Below, in pieces: positions 36,310 through 44,161 of a stretch of DNA of 64,000 bases. Under the pieces are notes generated by a model, which worked only from the letters and a program-made list of their open reading frames with translations, was not told the origin of the DNA and ran no database searches. The DNA lies in NCBI RefSeq assembly GCF_009831455.1, contig NZ_WOWO01000001.1:1-64000 (forward strand), read 5' to 3'. The DNA is from Salinirussus salinus. Lineage in GTDB: Archaea; Halobacteriota; Halobacteria; Halobacteriales; Haloarculaceae. The position numbers were made by a program, and so were the translations under genes. How positions within the stretch are numbered: position 1 is the first letter of the stretch; the number at the start of each line of letters is the position of its first letter.

Positions 36310-38413
36310 CGTTGCCCTCCTCGATACCGATCCGGATGTTCTTGTACCGGTCCATCCGCGCCACGTCGCCGGGGTTGACGACGATGGTCGTCACCGGCGT
36401 GAGGATGACCCCTGGCTCCGTTATCTCGTCGCCGGGCGTCAGCTCCTCGAAATCGTACAGGCTCGCATCGACCCGCCCGCCCGCCGCCTCGAAGTGCATC
36501 TCCTTGCTCCCCAGGCGGGCGCGGGTCGGGTTCGACTCGCTGACCGGGTGTTCCTTCAGGTCAGGCGTCGTCAGCGGCCCGACGCCGCGGACGCGGAATT
36601 CGGTCATCTCGATGCCGCCCTCCTTGAACGCCGACCCCTCGCCGTACCGCTGCTCGTACAGCTCCTCGAACCGGTCGACCGTCGCGTCGATGTCGGCCTG
36701 CGTGAGCTGGCCCGCCGCCTCGACGGGCGTCAGGAGTTCGTGGACCTGGCGCTGGTAGCGCATGCTGATAGAGCGCTCCAGGCGGATCTCCTCCGCGTCG
36801 AACCCCTCGGATGCGAGCTTCTCCCGCGCCGTCGCCGAGAGGTCGCCGAACACCTCGTTGACCTCGTCGACGCCGAAGGGCGGTTCCATCCCCTTGACGT
36901 CCAGGTGCTCGTGGGTCACGTCCGTCGAGAGCAGGCCAAGCGCGCTGTTGACCGACGCCGTGTGGGGCACCAGTACCTCCGGAATATCCAGCTCGCGGGC
37001 GTAGGAGGCCGCGTGCATCCCCGCGGCACCGCCGATGGCGACCAGCGTGAACTTCCGGGGGTCGATGCCCTTCTCGACGGTGGTCTCACGCAGCAGGTCC
37101 GCGATGATCGAGTTGATCAGCTTGTAGATGTCCGCAGCAGCTTCCTCGGTGGACTTGCCCAGCGGGCCTGCGACCTGCTCGTCGAAGACCTCGTACGCCC
37201 GGTCGGCGTCCATCTCCTTGCCCCCGCCCAGGAAGTACTCCGGCGCGAAATACCCCTGGACGAGGTCCACGTCGGTTACCGTCGGCCGGTCGCCCCCCCG
37301 GCCGTAACAGGCCGGCCCGGGGTCCGAGCCGGCACTCTCCGGGCCGACCTGCGGGACGTTCGTCCCCTCCTCCAGCGAGATGATGCTCCCGCCCGCGACG
37401 GCGATGGAGTGGATGTCCCGTTTCGGGAACTGGTAGTGGTGGCGGCCCACCATCGGCTCGTCGGCGTACTCGATCCGGTTGTCATCGATGACGCCGACCT
37501 TGAACGTCGTCCCGCCCATGTCCGTCGAGATGATGTTGTCGACCCCGCGCCTGTTGGCGACGAACTGGCTGCCCAGCAGGCCGCCGACGGGTCCCGACTC
37601 CATCAGCCCGACCGGTCGCTCGATGGCGTCCTGTCGAGTCACGAGCCCGCCGTGAGAGAACATCAACAGCAGGAGCCCGTCGAAGCCGTACTCCGTGAGC
37701 GTCGTCTGCAGGTTCGTGAGATACTCCTCCGCCGTCGGCCCCAGATAGGCGTTGAGCACTGTCGTCGACGTGCGCTCGTACTCGCCCATCGTCGGCGAGA
37801 CGTCGCTTGACACCGAGACGTACAGGTCGGGATAGTGCTCGGCGAGCAGGTCTTTCACCCGCCGTTCGTGTGCCGGCGAGCGAAACGACCAGAGCAGACA
37901 CGTCGCGACGGACTCGACTCCGTCCTCGACGAGTCCGTCGACGGCCTCCAGCACCTCCTGGTCGTCGAGTTCCTCGACGACCTGGTCGCGGTAGGCCCGC
38001 TCGGAGAGCCCCTCGACCCGCGTGCGCGGGATCAGCGGGTCCGGCTTGTCCGAGTTGATGATGTCTTTGACCTGCTCGAACGGGAGCCCGGACCACCGGC
38101 CGTACCCCCCGCGGGTAGCGTGCAGCGTCTCCTCGAAGCCCGCGGTCGTCAGCAACCCGGTTTCGGCTCCCTCGCGCTCGAACAGGGCGTTCTCCCCGAC
38201 AGACGTCGCGTGGAGAAACAGGTCGGTGTCCCCGAGCAGTTCCTCGAGACCGACCTCCATGTTCCCGGTGGCGTCGGACAGGGAGTCGAAGATGCCCTGC
38301 GAGAAGTCGGGGTAGGTCGTCAGGTCCTTCCCGATGGTTACACGGCCCGATTCGTCCATGACTGTCGAATCTGTACACGTGCCGCCGATATCGGTCCCGA
38401 TTCGGTAGCCCAT
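36302..38413 (-). CDS. Hydantoinase A/acetone-carboxylase-beta-like subunit
   Basis: ATP-binding half of the HyuAB-type complex, of the actin/hexokinase fold. 703 residues from ATG 38413 (MGYRIGTDIGGTCTDS). Nucleotide-binding motifs are DIGGTCTD, LMESGPVGG, STDMGGTTFKVG and AIGGAAGMHA, with the family PGPACYGRGGDRPT segment. The frame continues upstream but this ATG gives the canonical start. It is co-transcribed with the hyuB-like gene. Known relatives open hydantoins or lactams, or phosphorylate ketones for carboxylation; which applies here cannot be decided from sequence. Confidence 0.88.
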   Translation of the reverse strand: MGYRIGTDIGGTCTDSTVMDESGRVTIGKDLTTYPDFSQGIFDSLSDATGNMEVGLEELLGDTDLFLHATSVGENALFEREGAETGLLTTAGFEETLHATRGGYGRWSGLPFEQVKDIINSDKPDPLIPRTRVEGLSERAYRDQVVEELDDQEVLEAVDGLVEDGVESVATCLLWSFRSPAHERRVKDLLAEHYPDLYVSVSSDVSPTMGEYERTSTTVLNAYLGPTAEEYLTNLQTTLTEYGFDGLLLLMFSHGGLVTRQDAIERPVGLMESGPVGGLLGSQFVANRRGVDNIISTDMGGTTFKVGVIDDNRIEYADEPMVGRHHYQFPKRDIHSIAVAGGSIISLEEGTNVPQVGPESAGSDPGPACYGRGGDRPTVTDVDLVQGYFAPEYFLGGGKEMDADRAYEVFDEQVAGPLGKSTEEAAADIYKLINSIIADLLRETTVEKGIDPRKFTLVAIGGAAGMHAASYARELDIPEVLVPHTASVNSALGLLSTDVTHEHLDVKGMEPPFGVDEVNEVFGDLSATAREKLASEGFDAEEIRLERSISMRYQRQVHELLTPVEAAGQLTQADIDATVDRFEELYEQRYGEGSAFKEGGIEMTEFRVRGVGPLTTPDLKEHPVSESNPTRARLGSKEMHFEAAGGRVDASLYDFEELTPGDEITEPGVILTPVTTIVVNPGDVARMDRYKNIRIGIEEGNDE

Positions 38414-38570
38414 GAGGCTTGTCGTGCGTGTCGAAGTAACGCTCTCGCATAACTCTGTGGATTCCTGCACGTTTGGCAAGAATTGGTTGGGAAGTGCGGA
38501 CATGTGGCCGGTTGTGGGGTGGTCCCTCCGGTCGGGTCCGTGGCCCGGACACGTCCCAACCGCAACGGGA

Positions 38571-39044
38571 TTACAGCGGCTGTTCGGGGCCGGTCGGCGT
38601 CCGGAACCACCGGGACAGCGCGGCCGTGTCGTCGACCGTCGTCAGCGCTGCCAGCGTCGGGAGCCCGAGCACCGAGACGCCCTTCTCCGAAGCGATCTGG
38701 AATGCCTCCGTGTCTCCGGTCCCGACCGTCCCTACCTGGACCGTCGTGTACTCGTTGGCGACCGTGAACCCCTCGGCCGGTTCGACCGGCCGCCCGCGAT
38801 AGGAGCTGGCTTCGTCGGCCAGCACTGGGCCGGGTTCCTCGACGAACTCGGCGAGGTCGCTGGCGTCCTCCTGCCAGGAAACTCCCTCCAGCAACATGGC
38901 GTCGAGCCGGAGCTGGTCCTCACCGTGTTCGAGCAAGAGCAACTCCCCCATCGAGACGAGCTTCGTCGCGATTACCGTCCGGCTGCCGTCCCCGAGTGCT
39001 ATCGCGTGAACCCGGGCGGACCCGGGCGTGTGTCTCGGCGGCAT
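38571..39044 (-). CDS. Uncharacterised third protein of Rieske oxygenase operon 2
   Basis: 157 residues, paralog of the protein at 18947-19444. Shared landmarks are the KLVSMGE region, LDAMLLEG followed by a WQ pair, VLGLPTL near the end and the terminal WFRTPTGPE. It starts 2 nt after the beta-subunit stop, exactly as in operon 1. No signal peptide, membrane helix, cysteine cluster or known domain. The retention of position, spacing and motifs in both operons argues that it acts with the oxygenase. Function unknown. Confidence 0.8.
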   Translation of the reverse strand: MPPRHTPGSARVHAIALGDGSRTVIATKLVSMGELLLLEHGEDQLRLDAMLLEGVSWQEDASDLAEFVEEPGPVLADEASSYRGRPVEPAEGFTVANEYTTVQVGTVGTGDTEAFQIASEKGVSVLGLPTLAALTTVDDTAALSRWFRTPTGPEQPL

Positions 39045-39046
39045 GG

Positions 39047-39586
39047 TCAGAGTAACACGATGGTGAGATTCTTCAGGTCGATCACGCTGTCGTCGAAGTA
39101 CACCACGCGGTCGGCGATCTTGAGGTCGTCGCCGACCCGTCTGAGGGTGGTCTCCCGCTGTGCGGAGAGCGTCTCGCTATCGGTGGCGTCGCCGTAACTC
39201 CGGTAGACCTGCTGGTTGTTGAGGACGGTGTACTCCTCGCCCTCGACCTCCGTCACGCGGACGTTACCGATGACGTGACGCACACGCGAGCGCGGGTTCT
39301 CCGCCCAGGCGTACTCCTTGCCAAGCCGGGTCACCCGCTCTCTCAGGATGTCGTACTCGTTGTAGAGGTAGTAGCCGTCCTCGCTGAACTCCGGCTGGTC
39401 GGTCCCCGGGTGTGTGTGTCGCCGGATCGGCGCAGTGATCCTGATGTCCTCGGTGAGCAACTCCAGCCACTCCTCCAGCCGGAAGCTGTCAAGCAACTCC
39501 GCTTCGGTGTAGAGTAGCTGTTCGACCTCGTGTTGGAGGGCTGGCGAAACCGTCGTCTCGGTGTCGACGGGTTCGCTCTCACTCAT
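39047..39586 (-). CDS. Aromatic-ring-hydroxylating dioxygenase beta subunit 2 (SnoaL/NTF2-like)
   Basis: Structural partner of alpha subunit 2. Has the same family pattern as beta subunit 1: LQHEVEQLLYTEAELLDSF, EEWLELLTEDIRI, an identical EYAWAENPRSRVRHV block and a C-terminal KIADRVVYFDDSVI strand. 179 residues from ATG 39586, which overlaps the alpha stop by eight bases; a further start at 39601 is less likely. Strong similarity to the gene at 19447-19980 shows that the whole three-gene operon was duplicated. Confidence 0.9.
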   Translation of the reverse strand: MSESEPVDTETTVSPALQHEVEQLLYTEAELLDSFRLEEWLELLTEDIRITAPIRRHTHPGTDQPEFSEDGYYLYNEYDILRERVTRLGKEYAWAENPRSRVRHVIGNVRVTEVEGEEYTVLNNQQVYRSYGDATDSETLSAQRETTLRRVGDDLKIADRVVYFDDSVIDLKNLTIVLL

Positions 39587-40964
39587 CGGTTTCGCTCCCA
39601 TCCAGCTCGGGCCGCCCCATGGACATGTACCTGTGCCAGTGTTTCAGGTGGTTTCGGGCGCCGGCTTCGCTGTAGTAGCCGCCGAAGCGCTGGACCTCTG
39701 CCGGCCCGAACAGCGGGTCATCAACCGTCTCGAGGTCGTCGCTCATCCCCTTCAGGCCCTGCTCCATGTTGCCGACCGTCTCGTTGAGTTCCAGGGTGAC
39801 CGAGTCGGTGGAGTCTGCGATCCCGGCCCAGACCGACAGGTCGTCGGCCTCGAACGTCCCGCCAGGACTCGTCGTCTCGAATCCGTGGTAGGCTCGCTCC
39901 ATGAACTCCTCGTCGTCGGCCAGCTCCTTGGGGACGAGCCACCAGCTCATGATCTCCGTCTCGCTCGGGCCGCGGGGGACGAACGTCCGGATCTGGACCC
40001 AGGGACCGCCCCAGCCGCCGCCCGAGATGGCGTGGTTGATGTTGGTGTTGGGGTACAGCGTCGAGAAGAAGTAGACCGACTGGCTGAACAGCTCGCGCTG
40101 TTTGCCGGTCAGGTCGGAGTTGTAGTGGTCGGTGACCTCGTCGGGATATCCCATGTGGGTGTCCGTGTCGTAGTTGACCAGAAAGCTCAGCGAGGCGTTT
40201 TCGGTCACGGCGAGGTGATTGTAGTCGCCTTTCCGCTCCTGTGCCGAGGGGAGGGTCTCCCAGGGACCGGCTTCCCCCAGGTCTTCGGACTCGAAGACCG
40301 CCTGGTGGGTCGCGAGGACGTGGTAGTTGTCGCCGCCGAAGTTCTGTGCGGGGGTCTTCCAGTTGTGGGGCGCGACCGAGCGGTGCGGGTCGGCCACGAC
40401 CGTCATCCCCTCCTCGGTGAGGTCGACGAGCAGGTCGAGATACCAGGTGAAGTCCCCGAGATACTCCTCCAGGGAGGGGCCCTCGTCGACCAGCCGGCCG
40501 AAGATGAGTCCGTTGTAGCGTTCGACGGTCGCCTTCTCGAGTCTGATCTCGTCGGGGTCCAGGTCCTGGTATGACTCCTCCTTGTAGGGCATCCCCTGGA
40601 GCTCGCCGTCGTTCCGGTAGGTCCAGCCGTGGTAGGGGCACCGGAAGTGGGTGGTGTTTCCCTTGTCAGCGGTGCAGAACTGGGCGCCCCGGTGTTTGCA
40701 GGCGTCGAGCAGCGCGTGGTACTCCCCGTCACGGTCGTAGGTCAGGATGTACGGGTCACCCGCGATGTACCGGCGGGCGTAGTCCCCCGGCTCCTGGAAT
40801 TCGGAGGTGTGGCCGATGTAGTTCCACGTGCGACTGAACAACCGCCGCAGCTCCTCCTCGTAGATGGCGTCGTCGCTGTATATCTGGAACGGGAATTTCC
40901 CCTTTCCGATCTTTTCGCCGGTTTGCTCGATTAACTGTTCGGTTTTATCCGCCGACTGGGCCAT
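39579..40964 (-). CDS. Rieske aromatic-ring-hydroxylating oxygenase alpha subunit 2
   Basis: Catalytic subunit of a second Rieske oxygenase. Rieske ligands are C89, H91, C109 and H112; iron ligands H215 and H220 follow N208 and D212 in NFGGDNYHVLATH. These positions are numerically identical to alpha subunit 1, so the two align without gaps through the catalytic core. 461 residues from ATG 40964, 28 nt downstream of a CATATATG box. Its catalytic machinery is intact. The divergence between the two copies suggests two substrates or two successive steps. No dedicated reductase is adjacent. Confidence 0.93.
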   Translation of the reverse strand: MAQSADKTEQLIEQTGEKIGKGKFPFQIYSDDAIYEEELRRLFSRTWNYIGHTSEFQEPGDYARRYIAGDPYILTYDRDGEYHALLDACKHRGAQFCTADKGNTTHFRCPYHGWTYRNDGELQGMPYKEESYQDLDPDEIRLEKATVERYNGLIFGRLVDEGPSLEEYLGDFTWYLDLLVDLTEEGMTVVADPHRSVAPHNWKTPAQNFGGDNYHVLATHQAVFESEDLGEAGPWETLPSAQERKGDYNHLAVTENASLSFLVNYDTDTHMGYPDEVTDHYNSDLTGKQRELFSQSVYFFSTLYPNTNINHAISGGGWGGPWVQIRTFVPRGPSETEIMSWWLVPKELADDEEFMERAYHGFETTSPGGTFEADDLSVWAGIADSTDSVTLELNETVGNMEQGLKGMSDDLETVDDPLFGPAEVQRFGGYYSEAGARNHLKHWHRYMSMGRPELDGSETDE

Positions 40965-40987
40965 ACCGTCTGCTTGTCCGGGCCGTG

Positions 40988-40996
40988 CATATATGT
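40988..40996 (-). promoter_or_regulatory. TATA box of Rieske operon 2
   Basis: The minus strand reads ACATATATG around 28 nt upstream of ATG 40964, implying a leaderless transcript. Confidence 0.6.
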
Positions 40997-41121
40997 TTTC
41001 CTGGCGCGGTCACCCCGGCCGAGCAGCCGGGTGGGACACGAGGCTCCGCTTGATACGATGTTGTAGATCGTGAAGCGATCTGGGTGAACAGTGGACGGAA
41101 AATACTGGTCGGGCGGCAAGA

Positions 41122-41129
41122 CTTTTAAT
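41122..41129 (+). promoter_or_regulatory. TATA box of the BMP-type permease operon
   Basis: CTTTTAAT lies about 28 nt upstream of ATG 41154. This picks that ATG over the in-frame GTG at 41091, which lies upstream of the promoter. Confidence 0.55.
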
Positions 41130-41153
41130 CCCTGTACAGAAAGTTGGCCATCA

Positions 41154-42287
41154 ATGGCAAACGTCAGCGTCGAATTGACGCCACGGACACGGACACCACG
41201 GTGGTTCGGGATGGCGGTACAGGGGTTGACGGTGGTTGCCGCACTGGCTGTCGCTGCTCTCGCACTCGTGGCCGTCGACGCGAATCCCGTCACGGTGTAT
41301 TCCGAGATGTTTCTGGGTGCGTTCAGCGACCCGTTACAGGCAAGCCGGGTTTTCAACAGGAGCGCACCGCTGATCCTCGCCGGACTTGCGGTGTATATTC
41401 CGCTCAGAAGCGGGCTCTACAATATCGGCGCCGAGGGGCAACTCATCGTCGGCGGACTCGTGACGGTGTGGGTCGGTACCCGCCTGCCCGAGGCGATGGG
41501 CGTCGGGGCCGAGGGGGCGGTCGTGTTCCTGGCCGCACTGGGGGTCGCGGTGCTGGCCGGGGTTGCCTGGGTGTACGTCCCCGTCTACCTGTACAACAAG
41601 TACGAGGTCAACGAGATACTGACGACACTCATGCTCGTGTTCACCGCTGAGCGGGTGAGCGCGTACCTGATCTCCGGCCCGCTCCAGGCGGGCGGGGGCG
41701 GGTTCCCGAGAACCGGGTCGATAGCCTTCGACCTGCCGACCCTCTTTGGCACCCGGATCGACGTGGGGATCGTGTTCGCGCTGCTCGCAGTCGCGGGGAC
41801 GTGGCTGGTGATCAACCGGACCCGCCTGGGCTACGAGGTCGTCCTCTCGGGGTCCAACGAAGGAGTCGCCGAACAGACCGGGATCGGGACGAAGAAGATC
41901 ACCTTCTTCGTGTTCACCTTCGCCGCAGCACTCGCCGGCCTCGCCGGGTTTATCGAGGTGGCCGGCAACCAGTCGAGCCTGACCATCGGCTGGCAGCCCG
42001 GCTACGGCTGGACGGCGATCCCGATAGCGCTGCTCGGTCGGCGGGGAGCGGTCCAGACAATGCTCGCCGGGTTCATGTTCGGATTCATCTTCGTGGGGGC
42101 GTCGACGGTCGAGACGACGCTGGGCGTCCCCGCGGCGATCTCACAGATGATCGAGGCGTTGATCATCCTCTTTCTGATCAGCGGTGAGGTGCTCAAGACC
42201 CACCGGCTCGACCTCGTGCTCGGCAGGTGGTCGCTGCGGGAGTCGGTCGGGAAACTGGCGCGGGTCGGGAGAGCCGGGGGGAACTGA
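41154..42287 (+). CDS. BMP/nucleoside-type ABC transporter permease 1
   Basis: Integral membrane permease of the BPD_transp_2 class found with BMP-type binding proteins. 377 residues with about eight to ten transmembrane segments. Family landmarks are RSGLYNIGAEGQLIVGG near the front, EVNEILTTLMLVF in the ATPase-contact region and GYGWTAIPIALLGR toward the end. First gene of a two-gene operon; the second permease starts 1 nt after this stop. Ends with a basic cytoplasmic tail. The partner binding protein and ATPase are elsewhere in the island. Confidence 0.9.
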   Translation: MANVSVELTPRTRTPRWFGMAVQGLTVVAALAVAALALVAVDANPVTVYSEMFLGAFSDPLQASRVFNRSAPLILAGLAVYIPLRSGLYNIGAEGQLIVGGLVTVWVGTRLPEAMGVGAEGAVVFLAALGVAVLAGVAWVYVPVYLYNKYEVNEILTTLMLVFTAERVSAYLISGPLQAGGGGFPRTGSIAFDLPTLFGTRIDVGIVFALLAVAGTWLVINRTRLGYEVVLSGSNEGVAEQTGIGTKKITFFVFTFAAALAGLAGFIEVAGNQSSLTIGWQPGYGWTAIPIALLGRRGAVQTMLAGFMFGFIFVGASTVETTLGVPAAISQMIEALIILFLISGEVLKTHRLDLVLGRWSLRESVGKLARVGRAGGN

Positions 42288-42288
42288 C

Positions 42289-43278
42289 ATGGGGGACGTC
42301 GTCCTCGTCGCCGGCCTCACCGAGTCGTTCGTCACGGGTCTCATCGGCGCGACAGTCACCGCCTCGACGCCGCTCATCCTGGCTGCACTCGGCGAGGTCG
42401 TCGCCGAGCGGGCGGGAATGTTGAACCTGGGGGTCGAGGGGATCATGCTACTCAGCGCGCTCTTCTCGTTCATGGTTGCGCTGACCACCGGCAGCCTGTT
42501 TCTGGGCTTTCTGACCGGCGTTGTCGTCGGGGTCGTCGCCGGCCTGTTGCACGCCTTCCTGACGGTCTCGCTGAAAGCGGACCAGGTGATAAGCGGCATC
42601 ATGATCACACTGCTCGGGGCCGCGGTGACGGCCTTCGTCGGCGACGACTGGGCGAGCCGGAGCATCGACGGCCTCGAGAAGACGTACTTCCCGGTCATCG
42701 GTGAACCGCTCTCGGCTATCCCGCTGGTCGGAGAAGCGTTGTTTTACTCGACGCCGACGGCCTTCCTCGCAGTCCTGCTCGTCCCCGTGGTGTGGTACGG
42801 CCTCTTCCGGACGAACCTCGGCCAGGAGATCATCGCGGTCGGCGAGGACCCCGAGGCCGCCGACACCGTCGGCGTCCCGGTGTTCCGGATCCGGTATGGC
42901 GTGACGGTCTTCGGGAGCGCGATGGCCGGACTGGCCGGCGCCCACCTCATCCTCGCGTGGATCAACCAGTGGTCCACGGGGATGACTTCGGGGCTGGGCT
43001 GGGTGGCCATCGCGCTGGTGATCGTCAGCCGCTGGCGCCCCTTCTACGCGCTCGGGGTGGCGTTCATCTTCTCCTCGCTCAACGCCTTACAGATCCGAGT
43101 CCAGGGGCTGGAGCTCGGCGACGGGCTGGTCGGGGGGCTGTTGCTCGACCCGGCTTTCATCTCCATCTACCCCTACGTCGCGACGATCGTCGTCCTGGCG
43201 TGGGTTTCGCGCAACGAGCTGGATGAACGGCTCGGGAGACCGGAAGCGCTTGCCAGCCCGTACACCCGGGAGGAGTGA
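42289..43278 (+). CDS. BMP/nucleoside-type ABC transporter permease 2
   Basis: Second permease of the pair, 329 residues. Typical segments are STPLILAALGEVVAERAGMLNLGVEGIML, KADQVISGIMITLLGAA and the long conserved LGWVAIALVIVSRWRP region near the end. ATG 42289 begins just after the permease-1 stop; the open frame continuing back to 42184 lies inside permease 1. Heterodimerises with permease 1 to form the pore. Confidence 0.9.
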   Translation: MGDVVLVAGLTESFVTGLIGATVTASTPLILAALGEVVAERAGMLNLGVEGIMLLSALFSFMVALTTGSLFLGFLTGVVVGVVAGLLHAFLTVSLKADQVISGIMITLLGAAVTAFVGDDWASRSIDGLEKTYFPVIGEPLSAIPLVGEALFYSTPTAFLAVLLVPVVWYGLFRTNLGQEIIAVGEDPEAADTVGVPVFRIRYGVTVFGSAMAGLAGAHLILAWINQWSTGMTSGLGWVAIALVIVSRWRPFYALGVAFIFSSLNALQIRVQGLELGDGLVGGLLLDPAFISIYPYVATIVVLAWVSRNELDERLGRPEALASPYTREE

Positions 43279-43297
43279 GCGACACGGGAGGACCGTT

Positions 43298-44044
43298 TCA
43301 CCTGAACGAGAGCCCACCGTCAGGGTGGAGTGTGCTCCCGGTGATGAACGACGCCTTCTCGCTGGCGAGATACTCGACGGCGTCAACGACGTCTTCCGGC
43401 CGACCGTTGTGCGGGAGACACTGCGACTCGGTCACGCTGTCGAGGTACTCCTGGTCGAGCTGTTTGCTCGCCTCCGAGGTGACCAGACCGGGCGCGACTG
43501 CGTTGACCCGGACCCCTTCCTCGCCCACCTCGGTTGCGAGCGCGCGGGTCATCGCCGGTAAGGCCCCCTTCGACGTGACGTAGTGGGGGTAGCCCGTGAT
43601 CCCCCCGTACATTACTGCCGAGGAGATGTTGACCACGCTGCCGCTCCCCTGCTCGGTCATGTAGGGAAGGACCTGCTGACAGCAGATGAATACGCCGGTG
43701 GTGTTGACCTCGAGCACGTCGCGCCACTCCTCGACCGGGATCTCGTCGTAACTCCGGTCGCGTTCGGGAACCAGCGGTGCGTAGACCGCTGCGTTGTTGA
43801 CGAGCACGTCGATCGACCCGAACTCCTCGTGTGCCCGGTCGGCCAGCGCCGCGACTGCCTCCGTGTCGGTGACGTCGGTCTCCACGCCAACCGATTCGGT
43901 CTCGAGGTCGGCGGCCGTCTCCTCCGGTGCCTCGACGTCCGCGACGACCACGTTTGCCCCGTGCGACGCGAACCGGTGTGCGAGTGATTCGCCGATCCCG
44001 TTCGATCCGCCCGTAACGATCACTGTATTGTCTTCAAAGTGCAT
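43298..44044 (-). CDS. SDR-family oxidoreductase
   Basis: NAD(P)-dependent short-chain dehydrogenase/reductase, 248 residues. Cofactor motif VTGGSNGIGES, structural NNAAVY, catalytic serine in NISSAVMYG and the YxxxK pair in YVTSKGAL, with a C-terminal GSTLHPDGG. An aspartate after the second beta strand (VVADVEAP) favours NAD over NADP. A minus-strand AATTATGC element near 44072-44080 places the ATG as a leaderless start. Convergent with permease 2. Could dehydrogenate a dihydrodiol made by a Rieske dioxygenase, or reduce a ketone (inference); substrate unknown. Confidence 0.9.
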   Translation of the reverse strand: MHFEDNTVIVTGGSNGIGESLAHRFASHGANVVVADVEAPEETAADLETESVGVETDVTDTEAVAALADRAHEEFGSIDVLVNNAAVYAPLVPERDRSYDEIPVEEWRDVLEVNTTGVFICCQQVLPYMTEQGSGSVVNISSAVMYGGITGYPHYVTSKGALPAMTRALATEVGEEGVRVNAVAPGLVTSEASKQLDQEYLDSVTESQCLPHNGRPEDVVDAVEYLASEKASFITGSTLHPDGGLSFR

Positions 44045-44161
44045 TTATATTCAATCTTTCTGCTTTGTTCTGCATAATTGTTTTCATACTGTCCGAATGG
44101 TGTAAAGATTGAATGACACGAAACGGGGGCTGTTGTCGAATCTAAGCTCCTGTGGACCTCG

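Noticed and set aside
36125-37810. 561-codon plus-strand frame
   Set aside because: Antisense to the HyuA-like gene, which carries complete ATP-binding motifs.
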